Origin: Hymenobacter sp. ISL-91
Lineage (GTDB): Bacteria > Bacteroidota > Bacteroidia > Cytophagales > Hymenobacteraceae
Assembly: GCF_018613725.1 (NCBI RefSeq)
Contig: NZ_JAGGPS010000014.1
Coordinates: 1-64,000, forward strand
DNA length: 64,000 bases
Direction of reading: 5' to 3'
Shown: positions 31,846-40,077 of the stretch, piece after piece
Numbering within the stretch: position 1 is the first letter of the stretch
Layout of the letters: each line of letters opens with the position of its first letter
Notes under the pieces: model-generated
Seen by the model: the letters and a program-made list of their open reading frames with translations, nothing else
What the model was told of the DNA's origin: nothing
The model's database searches: none
Position numbers and translations under genes: made by a program

Positions 31846-33291
31846 TTACTGCAGCTTAAACGCCACATCAAGAGTCGTTTGTAGCAGCGGCGACACATCC
31901 TGGTAGTCCACAATCAGCTTCTGGTTGATGCGGGCCGCCACCGGGTACGGGTATACTTTGTCGAATAGCTCGCTGATACCCAGCCCGCTGGTGTTGGCCA
32001 GAATCAGCTCCTGAATCAGCTCGCCCGCGCCGGGGGCCACCATGGCTCCGCCCAGAATGCGGCGCTTACGGCCGGGCAGCGGCAGGGCGTTTTTTTCGAT
32101 AAAGAGCAGCAGATGGCCGTCGCGGTAGCTATCTACCACGGCCCGGTCATCGTCGGCGAAGGAGGTTTCCCACCGCTCGTAGGCCGTACCGCGCTTGTCG
32201 AGTTCGGCCGCATCGAGGCCGAAGTGCGCCACCTCGGGGTCGGTGAAGGTGACCCAGGAAAAGTGGTCGTAGTTGAGCTTTTTCTTGAGGGGCGAGAAGA
32301 AGTTGAACAGCAGCGTGCGCACATGCAGCTCGGCCCCGTGGCTGAATTTAAGCGAGTTGGCCGCGTCGCCGGCCACGAAGATGTCGGGGTTGGTGGTTTG
32401 CAGGTGCTCGTTTAGCTTGATGTGGCCTTTCTCATCCACCTCTACCCCGGCCTTCTCCAGCTGCAGCCCCTCGAAGCTCACGTGCCGCCCAATGGCCACG
32501 TACACCAGATCGAAATCCACCGCAAACGCCTCGCCCGATTTAGGCCTGATGCGGGCCTGCGAAGCGGAGGTAAAGGCCTCTACTTCGGCCTCCAGATGGA
32601 TGGAGAGGCCCTCGGCCCGTAGCCGCTCGGCCAGCACGGCCCGGATGGCGGGGTCTTCTTTTTCGAGAATAGCTTCGCCCCGGTGCACAATCGTTACCTG
32701 CGCGCCCAGCCGCTGCATGGCCTGGGCCAGCTCCACGCCGTTGGGGCCGCCGCCCACCACCAGCAGGCGCTGGGGCAGCGTGCGCAGGTCCCACACGCGC
32801 TGGTTGTCGTAAAGCTCCACCTGGTCGGCACCGGGCACCTGCAGCTGCGCCGGCCGCGAGCCGGTGGCTACCACCAGCTTGCGGCCGGTGTGGGTGCGGC
32901 CGTTTATCTCCACGGCGTGGTCGCCCACAAACCGGGGCCGACCGATTTCCACCGTAATACCCAGTTCGCGCAGGTACTCGGGGTTTTCATGGTCGCGGAT
33001 GATGTCCTGCCGGCCCTGCACATAGTCCATCACCTTGCCCATATCGGCCGCGCCGCCTACCTGCAGGCCAAACTGCGTGGCCTGCCGGGCCTGGTGCACC
33101 TGCCGCGCCGCATGAATAAGCGCCTTGCTGGGCACGCAGCCGTGGTTGAGGCAGTCGCCGCCTACATCTTCGGCCGTGAGGTCGATGAGCAGCACGCGCA
33201 GCTTGATGCGGGCCATGAACAGGCTCAGGCCCAGCCCGGCCGAACCGGCGCCCAGGACAATCAAATCAAAATCAGCGGCGTTTTCGGGCAT
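31846..33291 (-). CDS. Pyridine nucleotide-disulfide oxidoreductase (MerA/Lpd-like)
   Basis: An FAD-dependent flavoprotein of 481 residues. The FAD site is LIVLGAGSAGLGLSLF, the redox cysteines are Cys47 and Cys52 in GGDCLNHGCVPSK, the NAD(P) site is LLVVGGGPNGVELAQ, and a second FAD motif is DIFVAGDAANSL. The C-terminal dimerisation domain has FTDPEVAHFG, but the usual catalytic HPxxxE is replaced by VYPYPVAARIN, so it is not a standard lipoamide dehydrogenase. Relatives are annotated as mercuric reductase or dihydrolipoyl dehydrogenase family. The start at 33291 (MPENAADF) excludes a non-conserved extension. The electron acceptor is unknown. Confidence 0.9.
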   Translation of the reverse strand: MPENAADFDLIVLGAGSAGLGLSLFMARIKLRVLLIDLTAEDVGGDCLNHGCVPSKALIHAARQVHQARQATQFGLQVGGAADMGKVMDYVQGRQDIIRDHENPEYLRELGITVEIGRPRFVGDHAVEINGRTHTGRKLVVATGSRPAQLQVPGADQVELYDNQRVWDLRTLPQRLLVVGGGPNGVELAQAMQRLGAQVTIVHRGEAILEKEDPAIRAVLAERLRAEGLSIHLEAEVEAFTSASQARIRPKSGEAFAVDFDLVYVAIGRHVSFEGLQLEKAGVEVDEKGHIKLNEHLQTTNPDIFVAGDAANSLKFSHGAELHVRTLLFNFFSPLKKKLNYDHFSWVTFTDPEVAHFGLDAAELDKRGTAYERWETSFADDDRAVVDSYRDGHLLLFIEKNALPLPGRKRRILGGAMVAPGAGELIQELILANTSGLGISELFDKVYPYPVAARINQKLIVDYQDVSPLLQTTLDVAFKLQ

Positions 33292-33615
33292 TGCGGGTGG
33301 GTGAGTCGGGATAGAAATTGAAGCCGAATGACGGGACACTTCCAGCTGCCATTATTCCAGCGGCCATTACAAGCGCGCCGGCAGGTGCACGCGTGTTTGG
33401 GGCCCCGGTATCGTGCGAGGCTGCGGCCGTTTAGCCCGCCACAACAGCGTAGTTGTGCTACGTCGGTTTCAGGTAAAACTTTCAGGAAAGCTATACGGCC
33501 GCCGAGCAGCGGAGGGTTTTTCGCCGAAGCAAGTCGGTGGTCCGGTTAGGTTCCAGCGAGGCTACCCACGCGAACGGGGCCGGCGCACAGCTAACAGAAT
33601 GCACTCAAACACAAA
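33292..33615. other. Intergenic, no gene recognised
   Basis: About 320 bases between the flavoprotein and the terminator of the TlpA gene. Short frames show no conserved pattern. Nothing else of note was seen. Confidence 0.6.
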
Positions 33616-33638
33616 GCGCCGGCCATTACGGCCGGCGC
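33616..33638 (-). terminator. GC hairpin after the TlpA gene
   Basis: The stem GCGCCGGCC (33616-33624) pairs with GGCCGGCGC (33630-33638) over a 5-nt loop, about 30 bases past the stop at 33667. On the minus strand it is followed by TTTGTGTTTG. Confidence 0.65.
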
Positions 33639-33666
33639 CCACACCAGGAACCAGAGAAAGGCGTGC

Positions 33667-34269
33667 TTAACGCGCCAACTGCTCCAGAGCGGCTTTAAAT
33701 TCGGGCGTGTCGTAGTCGGCCATGCCCTCGTGGCGGGCGGCTACCTCGCCGTTGGGCCCCAGAATCACTGTGGACGGGATGGAGTTGGAATTGAAAGGCG
33801 CGACCAGCGGGCCGGCCGGGAAGTACACCGGTAGCGTGTAGCCCTGGCGCTTGAGCAGGGCCCGCGCCTTGGCCGGATTCTCATCCAGCGAAATCATTAC
33901 AAAGGCCACCTTTTGGGGGTCCGTTTTCGTGTAAAGCGCCTGAATGCCCGGCATTTCGGCCACGCAGGGCGGGCACCAGCTGGCCCACATATTCACGAAC
34001 ACCGCTTTGCCTTTCAGATCACTCAGGCTAACCGATTTGCCATCGAGCGTTGTCAGGGGCAGCTGGTGGGGGTAGGCGGCTCCGCCTGTTGGCACAACAG
34101 GCGTATTGGCTGCGGGAGCCGCGCCAGCCGTTGGCGCATTGGCATTCCACAGGCCCGTAGCCAGCAGGCCGCGCTGCAGCCCTGCCATTACCGGTGTGCG
34201 CAGCGGCGTGAACATAACAAGGGCGAAAATGGCCAAAGGCAACCATTGCAACAGTTTTTTACGATTCAT
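33667..34269 (-). CDS. TlpA-family thioredoxin, membrane-anchored
   Basis: 200 residues from the ATG at 34269. An N-terminal membrane anchor (LLQWLPLAIFALVMFTPL) holds a periplasmic thioredoxin domain behind an Ala/Pro-rich linker. The redox site is WASWCPPC (Cys99 and Cys102), and SIPSTVILGPNG carries the cis-Pro. CPPC is the ResA/TlpA/CcmG-type site. It may reduce periplasmic disulfides or help cytochrome c assembly; no cytochrome genes are adjacent. The start excludes a Cys-containing upstream stretch. Confidence 0.92.
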   Translation of the reverse strand: MNRKKLLQWLPLAIFALVMFTPLRTPVMAGLQRGLLATGLWNANAPTAGAAPAANTPVVPTGGAAYPHQLPLTTLDGKSVSLSDLKGKAVFVNMWASWCPPCVAEMPGIQALYTKTDPQKVAFVMISLDENPAKARALLKRQGYTLPVYFPAGPLVAPFNSNSIPSTVILGPNGEVAARHEGMADYDTPEFKAALEQLAR

Positions 34270-34495
34270 AATCAGCAGGTTCAAGCAACGAAAAGATGCG
34301 AAAATATTCATGTATCAGCTACCGCCGGGGTTTAGCCGTGCGGCTTACCTGGGATGGCCAGCAGCAGAAATAAAAGGGGCAGGACTTAGGCGGTAGCACA
34401 AACCCAAGGACAGCGAAGCAAAGCGCTGGCTTCGCGTAAGTGCCGTCAGGGAAAAGCCGGGCATCGGGCGCAACCTCGTTGGGGCGCAGGGCCAC

Positions 34496-34513
34496 AAAAA
34501 AACCGGCTGCCGG
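34496..34513 (-). terminator. Terminator of the small secreted protein gene
   Basis: On the minus strand CCGG-CAG-CCGG is followed by TTTTTTT. Two further hairpins precede it (CCCGCTTAGCGGG at 34515-34527 and CCGGGCGTGTACCCGG at 34536-34551). It is about 55 bases past the stop at 34569. Confidence 0.6.
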
Positions 34514-34568
34514 CCCCGCTAAGCGGGACAGCTAACCGGGTACACGCCCGGCTCCTGGGGGCTTATCC

Positions 34569-34940
34569 TTAAGAAAAGCAAACGGGCGGAGCCTTGTTGG
34601 GGTGGTTGGCAAAAGCCTGGCCAGGCCCGAGGTTGGGGCCACGAGTGGGCGTCAGAACCGGCTTATCGGCCGGAAACAGCCGCCCCAAATACAGCGCCGC
34701 CAAGCCGTCGCCCAACGAAAGGTCCAGCGGCGGCAGCTTGGCTTTCACTCGCTGGCCGAAGTCGGCCAGCGGGTTGGCTTGCACCGACTGCAGCTTCTTC
34801 TTACAGAAACTGGTGCGCGGCGCCTTTTGCTGGCTGCCGTAGCTGGCGGCGGTTGCGGCGGCCCGGGCAGGCAGCGGCTGGCACTGCAGGAATAACCCAG
34901 CATAGAGCAGCAACAGCAAATGGGCCAGCAAACGAGACAT
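34569..34940 (-). CDS. Secreted hypothetical protein, divergent from the sulfide operon
   Basis: 123 residues from the ATG at 34940, which opens a clear signal peptide (MSRLLAHLLLLLYAGLFLQC). The mature protein has three or four Cys (one in the signal region), including TSFCKKK and a terminal PVCFS, and a segment LPPLDLSLGDGLAALYLGRLF. No family was recognised. It is divergent from the ArsR-type gene with about 200 bases between, so it may share regulatory sequence with it. A longer frame to 35150 overlaps the ArsR start and is not preferred. Confidence 0.65.
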   Translation of the reverse strand: MSRLLAHLLLLLYAGLFLQCQPLPARAAATAASYGSQQKAPRTSFCKKKLQSVQANPLADFGQRVKAKLPPLDLSLGDGLAALYLGRLFPADKPVLTPTRGPNLGPGQAFANHPNKAPPVCFS

Positions 34941-35103
34941 AGGCAGTGGAACGCGGTACAAAGGTGCGCACATTTTCAGGGAATGGGCGCCGCCAACGGT
35001 CTGCCGGCCGGTAGCGCAACGGCCGGCACTGCCCCTGCTACCAGACATTTTTTGGTAGGCCGAGGGAAAAAAAGCGCTGGCCGGGAACGAAAAGGAAGTG
35101 GCG

Positions 35104-35136
35104 TTTTGTATAGATGAACAAATGAACCTATATTTG
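35104..35136 (+). promoter_or_regulatory. Promoter and putative ArsR operator of the sulfide operon
   Basis: TTTTG (35104-35108), a 20-bp spacer and TATATTTG (35129-35136) form a complete Bacteroidota promoter. The outer palindrome TATAG (35109-35113) / CTATA (35128-35132) overlaps the -7 box, and the spacer contains ATGAACAAATGAAC. This is where an ArsR dimer would block transcription. The ATG at 35145 lies 8 bases after the box, so the mRNA is nearly leaderless. Confidence 0.65.
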
Positions 35137-35144
35137 CCTGTCCT

Positions 35145-35462
35145 ATGCATCCGATAACCACTTCTGCTGAGCTGAACCTATCCGTTGAGAAGATGGAAAA
35201 GGTGGCTTTCATCCTCAAAACCACGGCCCACCCTACCCGCATTGCCATTGTGCAGCTGCTGGCCCAGCAGGAAGGTCTGTCGGTGACGGACATCAGCGAG
35301 ACGCTGCAGGTGGAGCAGAGCCTGCTCTCCCACCACCTGACGGGCATGAAGCTCAAGGGTATTTTGAGCAGCACCCGCGAGGGCAAAAACATCTTTTATT
35401 CGCTGAAAATGCGCGAGGTAGTCGATGTAATTCAGTGCCTGGCCAGCTGCACTTTCCTGTAG
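35145..35462 (+). CDS. ArsR/SmtB-family repressor, probable sulfide/persulfide sensor
   Basis: A 105-residue winged-helix protein. The core is LKTTAHPTRIAIVQLLAQQE, then SVTDISETLQVEQSLLSHHLTGM (recognition helix) and GKNIFYSL (wing). The cysteines are Cys98 and Cys102 in IQCLASCTFL at the C-terminus. The metal-binding CVC of classical ArsR is absent. The downstream exporter, persulfide dioxygenase and YeeE genes match the targets of BigR/SqrR, persulfide-responsive ArsR proteins. That comparison supports a persulfide switch using the C-terminal pair, but BigR uses more widely spaced cysteines, so the mechanism is inferred. Confidence 0.85.
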   Translation: MHPITTSAELNLSVEKMEKVAFILKTTAHPTRIAIVQLLAQQEGLSVTDISETLQVEQSLLSHHLTGMKLKGILSSTREGKNIFYSLKMREVVDVIQCLASCTFL

Positions 35463-35492
35463 GAAAAGCGCAGCTTTTTATCGGCCACACAC

Positions 35493-35508
35493 ATGAACAT
35501 CTATTCAT
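35493..35508 (+). promoter_or_regulatory. Second putative ArsR-type operator
   Basis: ATGAA-N6-TTCAT is a classical ArsR/SmtB-style inverted repeat, 48 bases ahead of the TauE/SafE gene. It shares ATGAACA with the operator upstream of the regulator gene. Confidence 0.5.
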
Positions 35509-35555
35509 AAATACATACGTTCACTTCCCTTTTTCGTCCTCCTCCCCTTTCAGCC

Positions 35556-36368
35556 ATGCTGCACCTTATCGGCTACTTTGCCGCCATCTTCATCGGCCTT
35601 TCGCTGGGCATTATGGGCGGGGGCGGTTCCATCCTGACGGTGCCGGTGCTGGTTTATCTGATGGGTGTGAGCCCGGTGCTGAGCACGGCCTACTCGCTGT
35701 TTGTGGTGGGCACGACTTCGGTGGTTGGGGCGGCCGGCTATTTCCGTAAAGGGCTGGTATCGGTGCCCACGGCTCTGGTGTTTCTGGCCACTTCGCTGGG
35801 GGCCGTATTTGCCACCCGCAAGCTGCTTATGCCCGCTATTCCGCAGCAGCTGTTCACAGTCGGCAGGGTGGCTTTCACCAAGGATTTGCTGGTGCTCGTG
35901 GCCTTTGCCGTGCTGATGGTGGTGGCCGCCACGTCCATGATCCGCAGCCGGCAGGCCGAGGAAATCCTCCACGACGATGAGCAGCACCGGCACCGCGTCA
36001 ACTACCCGCTGATTCTGGCCGTGGGCGCCATAGTGGGCCTGCTGACGGGGTTTGTGGGGGCCGGCGGGGGCTTTCTGATTATTCCGGCCCTGGTGCTGTT
36101 TGCCCGCTTGCCCATGAAACTGGCCGTGGGCACTTCGCTGCTCATTATTGCCACCAACTCGCTGATTGGCTTTACCGGCGACCTGAGCGCGGGCACCCCC
36201 ATCGACTGGCTATTTCTGAGCGGTTTTCTGGCCTTCGCGCTGGGCGGCATCGTGCTGGGCACCTACCTGGCCCGCTTCATTTCGGGGGCCCGGCTCAAGC
36301 CGGCTTTCGGCTGGTTTACACTGTTTATGGGCACTTTTATTCTGCTCCGCGAGCTGGTATTTCGGTAA
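35556..36368 (+). CDS. TauE/SafE-family sulfite/sulfur-compound exporter
   Basis: A 270-residue inner-membrane protein with about eight helices in two repeats. Each repeat opens with a glycine-rich segment: LSLGIMGGGGSILTVPVLVY and LLTGFVGAGGGFLIIPALVLF. These are signatures of the TauE/SafE family. In this operon the likely cargo is sulfite or thiosulfate made by persulfide oxidation (inference from the neighbours). A central loop (RQAEEILHDDEQHRHR) is cytoplasmic by charge. Confidence 0.92.
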   Translation: MLHLIGYFAAIFIGLSLGIMGGGGSILTVPVLVYLMGVSPVLSTAYSLFVVGTTSVVGAAGYFRKGLVSVPTALVFLATSLGAVFATRKLLMPAIPQQLFTVGRVAFTKDLLVLVAFAVLMVVAATSMIRSRQAEEILHDDEQHRHRVNYPLILAVGAIVGLLTGFVGAGGGFLIIPALVLFARLPMKLAVGTSLLIIATNSLIGFTGDLSAGTPIDWLFLSGFLAFALGGIVLGTYLARFISGARLKPAFGWFTLFMGTFILLRELVFR

Positions 36369-36443
36369 TCAATCCGCCGGAACCGGCGCCGAAATACGCT
36401 GCCGGGACCCGCATTTTTCTCCCCTACTTCTTCGTTTACACCT

Positions 36444-37799
36444 ATGCAAATCGAACAGTTTGAAGACAAGGGCCTGGCCCATTTTTCCTACGCTATCCTG
36501 AGCGACTGCGCCCGCGAAATTGTGCTCGTCGACCCCGCCCGCGACCCGCAGCCCTACTACGATTATGCCCGGCAGCACGACGCCCGCATCGTATGCGTGC
36601 TCGAAACCCATCCGCACGCCGACTTTGTGAGCTCGCACCTGGAAATTGCCCAGACCACTGGGGCCGTTATCCGCGTGAGCAAGCTGCTGGGGGCCGCCTA
36701 CGACCACGAAGGTTTCGATGAGGGCCAGTCGTTTACGGTGGGCAAGCTCACGTTTCGGGCCCTGAACACGCCGGGCCACTCGCCCGACTCGGTAAGCACC
36801 GTGCTCAGCCGCGAGGGCCAGGACGTAGCCGTGTTTACCGGCGACACGCTGCTCATCGGCGACGTAGGCCGCCCCGACCTGCGCGAGACAGCCGGCCACC
36901 AAACGGCCAAACGCGAGGAGCTGGCCCGGCAGATGTACCACAGCACCCGCGAAAAGATTATGCAGCTGGCCGATGATGTGCTGGTGTATCCGGCCCACGG
37001 TGCGGGCAGCCTGTGTAGCAAGGCCGGCAGCGGCGCCAGCAGCAGCAGCATTGGCCTCGAAAAGGCCGAAAACTATGCCCTGCAGCCCCAGTCGGAGGAT
37101 GATTTTGTAAAGGAGCTGCTGGCCGACCAGCCCTTTATACCCAAGTATTTCGGTTATGATGTGGACCTGAACAGGCAGGGCGCCCCGGCCTATGCCCCCA
37201 GCGTGGCGCGGGTGCCGCGCCTGGCCACCGGCACCACCCCGCAGCCCGGCGTACTGGTGGTAGATGCGCGCCCCGAAGCCGAGTTCAAGCGGGGCCACCT
37301 GGTGGGCGCGCTCAACATTCAGCAGGGTGGCAAGTTCGAAACCTGGCTGGGCTCTATTGTTGGCCCCAACGAGAAGTTTTACCTGCTGGCCGCCGATGAG
37401 GCGACGCTCGAAGACCTGATTCGTAAAACGGCCAAAATCGGCTACGAAGCCCTGGTGGCGGGCGGCCTGGTGGGCTTGCCCTCGGCGGCGGCCACGCTTC
37501 CCGAGCTGGATGTGGAGCAGTTCCGCCAGCACCCGGAGCAGTACACCATTGTCGATATCCGCAACGCATCGGAAGCGAAGGCCGAGTCGCTGTTTGCCGG
37601 CGCCCTCCACATTCCGCTGCCCGAGCTGCGCGAGCGGGCCGCCGAAATTCCGGCGGGCAAGCCCGTGGTGGTGCATTGCGCCGGCGGCTACCGCTCGGCT
37701 GCCGGCAGCAGCATAGTGGCCCCGGCCCTGCCCGGCACCAGCGTGTTCGACCTGGGCGAAGCCGTGAAGTCGTTTCAACCAATGGCGGCCAGTCACTAG
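36444..37799 (+). CDS. Persulfide dioxygenase-rhodanese fusion (CstB-like)
   Basis: 451 residues. The N-terminal metallo-beta-lactamase domain has THPHADFVSSH (about residues 55-65), NTPGHSPDS and FTGDTLLIGDVGRPDL, the ETHE1-type iron ligands for oxidising persulfides with O2. A Ser/Ala-rich insert (SGASSSS) follows. The first rhodanese-like domain (VLVVDARPEAEFKRGHLVG) lacks a Cys at the active-site loop (YLLAADE). The second (YTIVDIRNASEAKAESLFAG) has HCAGGYRSA with the catalytic Cys near residue 412. This dioxygenase, dead rhodanese, live rhodanese order is that of staphylococcal CstB. It turns persulfides into thiosulfate. Confidence 0.93.
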   Translation: MQIEQFEDKGLAHFSYAILSDCAREIVLVDPARDPQPYYDYARQHDARIVCVLETHPHADFVSSHLEIAQTTGAVIRVSKLLGAAYDHEGFDEGQSFTVGKLTFRALNTPGHSPDSVSTVLSREGQDVAVFTGDTLLIGDVGRPDLRETAGHQTAKREELARQMYHSTREKIMQLADDVLVYPAHGAGSLCSKAGSGASSSSIGLEKAENYALQPQSEDDFVKELLADQPFIPKYFGYDVDLNRQGAPAYAPSVARVPRLATGTTPQPGVLVVDARPEAEFKRGHLVGALNIQQGGKFETWLGSIVGPNEKFYLLAADEATLEDLIRKTAKIGYEALVAGGLVGLPSAAATLPELDVEQFRQHPEQYTIVDIRNASEAKAESLFAGALHIPLPELRERAAEIPAGKPVVVHCAGGYRSAAGSSIVAPALPGTSVFDLGEAVKSFQPMAASH

Positions 37800-37865
37800 G
37801 CAACGCCTACAGGCTATTCCGCTGCTTTTAAGGCTCTATTTCGCACTTTTTTTCTTCTGCTCATC

Positions 37866-38204
37866 ATGTTTGATTTCCTAAAACCCGCTGCTCCCACTTA
37901 TCAGAACCTGACGCCCGCCGAGTTTTCGGCGGCCCTGCGCCAGCCCGGTGCGCTGCTGCTGGATGTGCACCGCCCCGACGAGTTTGCCAGCGGCCACCTG
38001 CCCGGTGCCCTGAACATCGACGTTACGTCCCCCGACTTCGGCCCGCGCGTGGCCGCCCTCGACAAGAGCGCCCCGCTGTACGTGTACTGCCGCAGTGGGG
38101 CGCGCTCGGCTACGGCCGCCGGCCAGCTCACCAAAGCTGGGTTTGCCCAGGTGCACAACATGCTCGGCGGCGTGCTGGACTGGTCGGAACCGTTGGTTCG
38201 CTAG
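37866..38204 (+). CDS. Single-domain rhodanese sulfurtransferase
   Basis: A 112-residue rhodanese. [20 protein letters not shown] is the conserved front half. The active loop is YCRSGARS with Cys75. It likely moves sulfane sulfur between thiols within the sulfide operon. It lies 66 bases after the CstB-like gene and 39 bases ahead of the first YeeE gene, in the same direction. No signal peptide is seen, so it is cytoplasmic. Confidence 0.93.
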   Translation: MFDFLKPAAPTYQNLTPAEFSAALRQPGALLLDVHRPDEFASGHLPGALNIDVTSPDFGPRVAALDKSAPLYVYCRSGARSATAAGQLTKAGFAQVHNMLGGVLDWSEPLVR

Positions 38205-38243
38205 CTTCCTGTTTTTCTGTTTTTCCTGCTGACTTCCCTTTTT

Positions 38244-38804
38244 ATGCTTGAATTACTTCGCCAGCCCTGGCCCTGGTACGTGGCCGGGCCGCTTATCGGC
38301 CTCACGGTGCCGGCGCTGCTGCTTATTGGCAACAAGGCCCTGGGTATCAGCTCGTCGCTGCGCCACGTGTGCGCGGCCTGCATGCCCGCCGGCATTCCCT
38401 TCCTTACCTACGATTGGCGCAAGGAAATCTGGAACCTGTTTTTCGTGCTCGGTATCGGCATCGGCGGCTTTATCGGCTACCGGCTTATGGGCCACCCCGA
38501 CACCATTGCCATTTCGGCCGACACCGTGCGCGACCTGAAGACGCAGATGGGGCTGACCGACTTTTCGGGCCTGCTGCCCAAAGAGCTGTTTGCCCTGGAA
38601 AACCTGGCCAACTGGAAGGGTTGGGTATTTATGGTACTGGGCGGATTTCTGGTGGGCTTCGGCACGCGCTACGCCGGCGGCTGCACCTCGGGCCACGCCA
38701 TTTCGGGCCTTTCCAACCTGCAGTGGGTGTCGCTGGTAGCCGTTATCGGCTTTTTTGCGGGCGGCCTGCTCCTGACCTGGGTGATTTACCCTTTGCTTTT
38801 TTAA
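38244..38804 (+). CDS. YeeE/YedE-family transporter, N-terminal half protein
   Basis: A 186-residue membrane protein with about four to five helices and the YeeE/YedE signature [20 protein letters not shown], plus an earlier [10 protein letters not shown] region. The Cys residues in CTSG and CAAC are those that pass thiosulfate or sulfide-like anions in this family. It pairs with the next gene, which supplies the second half, as in PmpA/PmpB-type pairs. Together they would form one functional carrier for sulfur compounds. The next gene starts two bases after its stop. Confidence 0.92.
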   Translation: MLELLRQPWPWYVAGPLIGLTVPALLLIGNKALGISSSLRHVCAACMPAGIPFLTYDWRKEIWNLFFVLGIGIGGFIGYRLMGHPDTIAISADTVRDLKTQMGLTDFSGLLPKELFALENLANWKGWVFMVLGGFLVGFGTRYAGGCTSGHAISGLSNLQWVSLVAVIGFFAGGLLLTWVIYPLLF

Positions 38805-38806
38805 CG

Positions 38807-39217
38807 ATGAAAAACCTCAAATACCTGGTGCTGGGCGTGCTGTTCGGCATCATCCTCACCAAAAGCGAAGTCATCAGCTGGTTCCGAATTCAGGAGATGT
38901 TCCGCTTCCAGGCCTTCCACATGTACGGCGTTATCGGCTCGGCCATTGTGGTAGGCCTGATTTCCATTCAGCTCATCAAGCGCAACCGCCTGAAAACCAT
39001 CAACGGCGAAGAAATAAAGCTAACCGACAAGCAGTACAACCACGGCACCTGGATCGGGGGCACCATCTTCGGGCTGGGCTGGGCACTTACCGGCGCCTGC
39101 CCCGGCCCCCTGTTTGCCCAGCTGGGCAGCGGTGTGGCGGCCGCCGCCGTCATGGTTCTGGCCGCCCTAGCCGGCACCTGGACCTACAGTGCCCTGCGCG
39201 AAAAGCTGCCGATGTAG
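38807..39217 (+). CDS. YeeE/YedE-family transporter, C-terminal half protein (DUF6691)
   Basis: A 136-residue membrane protein of four helices. It carries WIGGTIFGLGWALTGACPGP, where GACPGP is the second-half counterpart of the CTSGH motif. It starts two bases after the upstream stop, so translation coupling is likely. The upstream half and this one together correspond to a complete YeeE-type carrier. It ends the sulfide operon; a non-coding gap of about 90 bases follows before acpH on the other strand. Confidence 0.9.
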   Translation: MKNLKYLVLGVLFGIILTKSEVISWFRIQEMFRFQAFHMYGVIGSAIVVGLISIQLIKRNRLKTINGEEIKLTDKQYNHGTWIGGTIFGLGWALTGACPGPLFAQLGSGVAAAAVMVLAALAGTWTYSALREKLPM

Positions 39218-39309
39218 GCCGCCAAACAGCCTACAGGGCAAAAACCTCAATAATCATCTTCTGGAAGCCAGCCACCCAGCAGCCGATAACCTCCGCTACC
39301 TCACCCCTA

Positions 39310-39921
39310 TTAAAACGCAGCACTGTTGCCCTCCACCCCTGCCCGCAGTTCCGGCCAGAACTCCATAAAATCGTCCTCGTAGGCGGACAGCTCGGCCAGG
39401 AAAGCCGCCGCTCCGGTAGCCATTACGGCCCCGGCGGGCACGCGGCGGCTGAGGCCCAGCAGGGCCTGCTGCAGGCCGGCGGGGTGGGCGTAGCCGGTCA
39501 GCCAGTCGCCGTGGCGCATGTGGTGCAGCAGGGGCTGCAGGCGCTCGGGTATTTCGTGGCGGCGGGCGTGCAGCAGCGTGTACTGCCGCTGGGCGAAGTC
39601 GGGTAGCGGCTCGGCCGGGTGGTGGCGAACGAAGTCGCGGGCCAGCAGGTGGTCATAGCCCATATCGGCCACCACGCCGGCCCACTTGCCCAGGCCGGCC
39701 TCGCGCAAGCGGGCCGTGGTGCGGCGCACAACGGGGTGGGTATCGGTAAAGGAGTCGATGAAGCGGTGCAGACGGATGCCGCGCTGCACGGGCTCGGGGT
39801 AGGCCAGCAGTCCGGCCCGGCCGCGCACGGCTTCGGCCGCGAAGTTGCCCACTACTATGTCATCGTACTGAGGAGTGTGGGCGGGCGAGCCGGAAAGTAG
39901 CAGATGGGCCAGAAAATTCAT
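39310..39921 (-). CDS. acpH: Acyl carrier protein phosphodiesterase
   Basis: Removes the 4'-phosphopantetheine arm from holo-ACP. The 203-residue protein has the family start MNFLAHLLLSG, then IVVGNFAAEAVRG, RGIRLHRFIDSFTDTHPVVR and ADMGYDHLLARDFVRHHP, which carry the HD-like metal ligands. The C-terminus is LSAYEDDFMEFWPELR. Length fits the bacterial enzyme. It is convergent with the sulfide operon and has no link to it by function. Confidence 0.9.
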   Translation of the reverse strand: MNFLAHLLLSGSPAHTPQYDDIVVGNFAAEAVRGRAGLLAYPEPVQRGIRLHRFIDSFTDTHPVVRRTTARLREAGLGKWAGVVADMGYDHLLARDFVRHHPAEPLPDFAQRQYTLLHARRHEIPERLQPLLHHMRHGDWLTGYAHPAGLQQALLGLSRRVPAGAVMATGAAAFLAELSAYEDDFMEFWPELRAGVEGNSAAF

Positions 39922-40077
39922 GGGAGCAGGGGGTGGATGGGTATAATACGGGCAATGCGGCCTGCAGAGCCAACCCCAGCCGTAGGCGGGCCGTATTTAC
40001 TTGCGCGCCTCCGGCCCTGGCCCGGGCGCATTGCTTCTAGTGCCTACCTGTTTACCCCAACCCAAAACCGTACTATC

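Noticed and set aside
34380..34560. Possible riboswitch (cobalamin-like) between the TlpA gene and the small secreted protein
   Set aside because: Some paired GC segments are present but the conserved cobalamin box and core are not; the hairpins are better explained as terminators on the minus strand.
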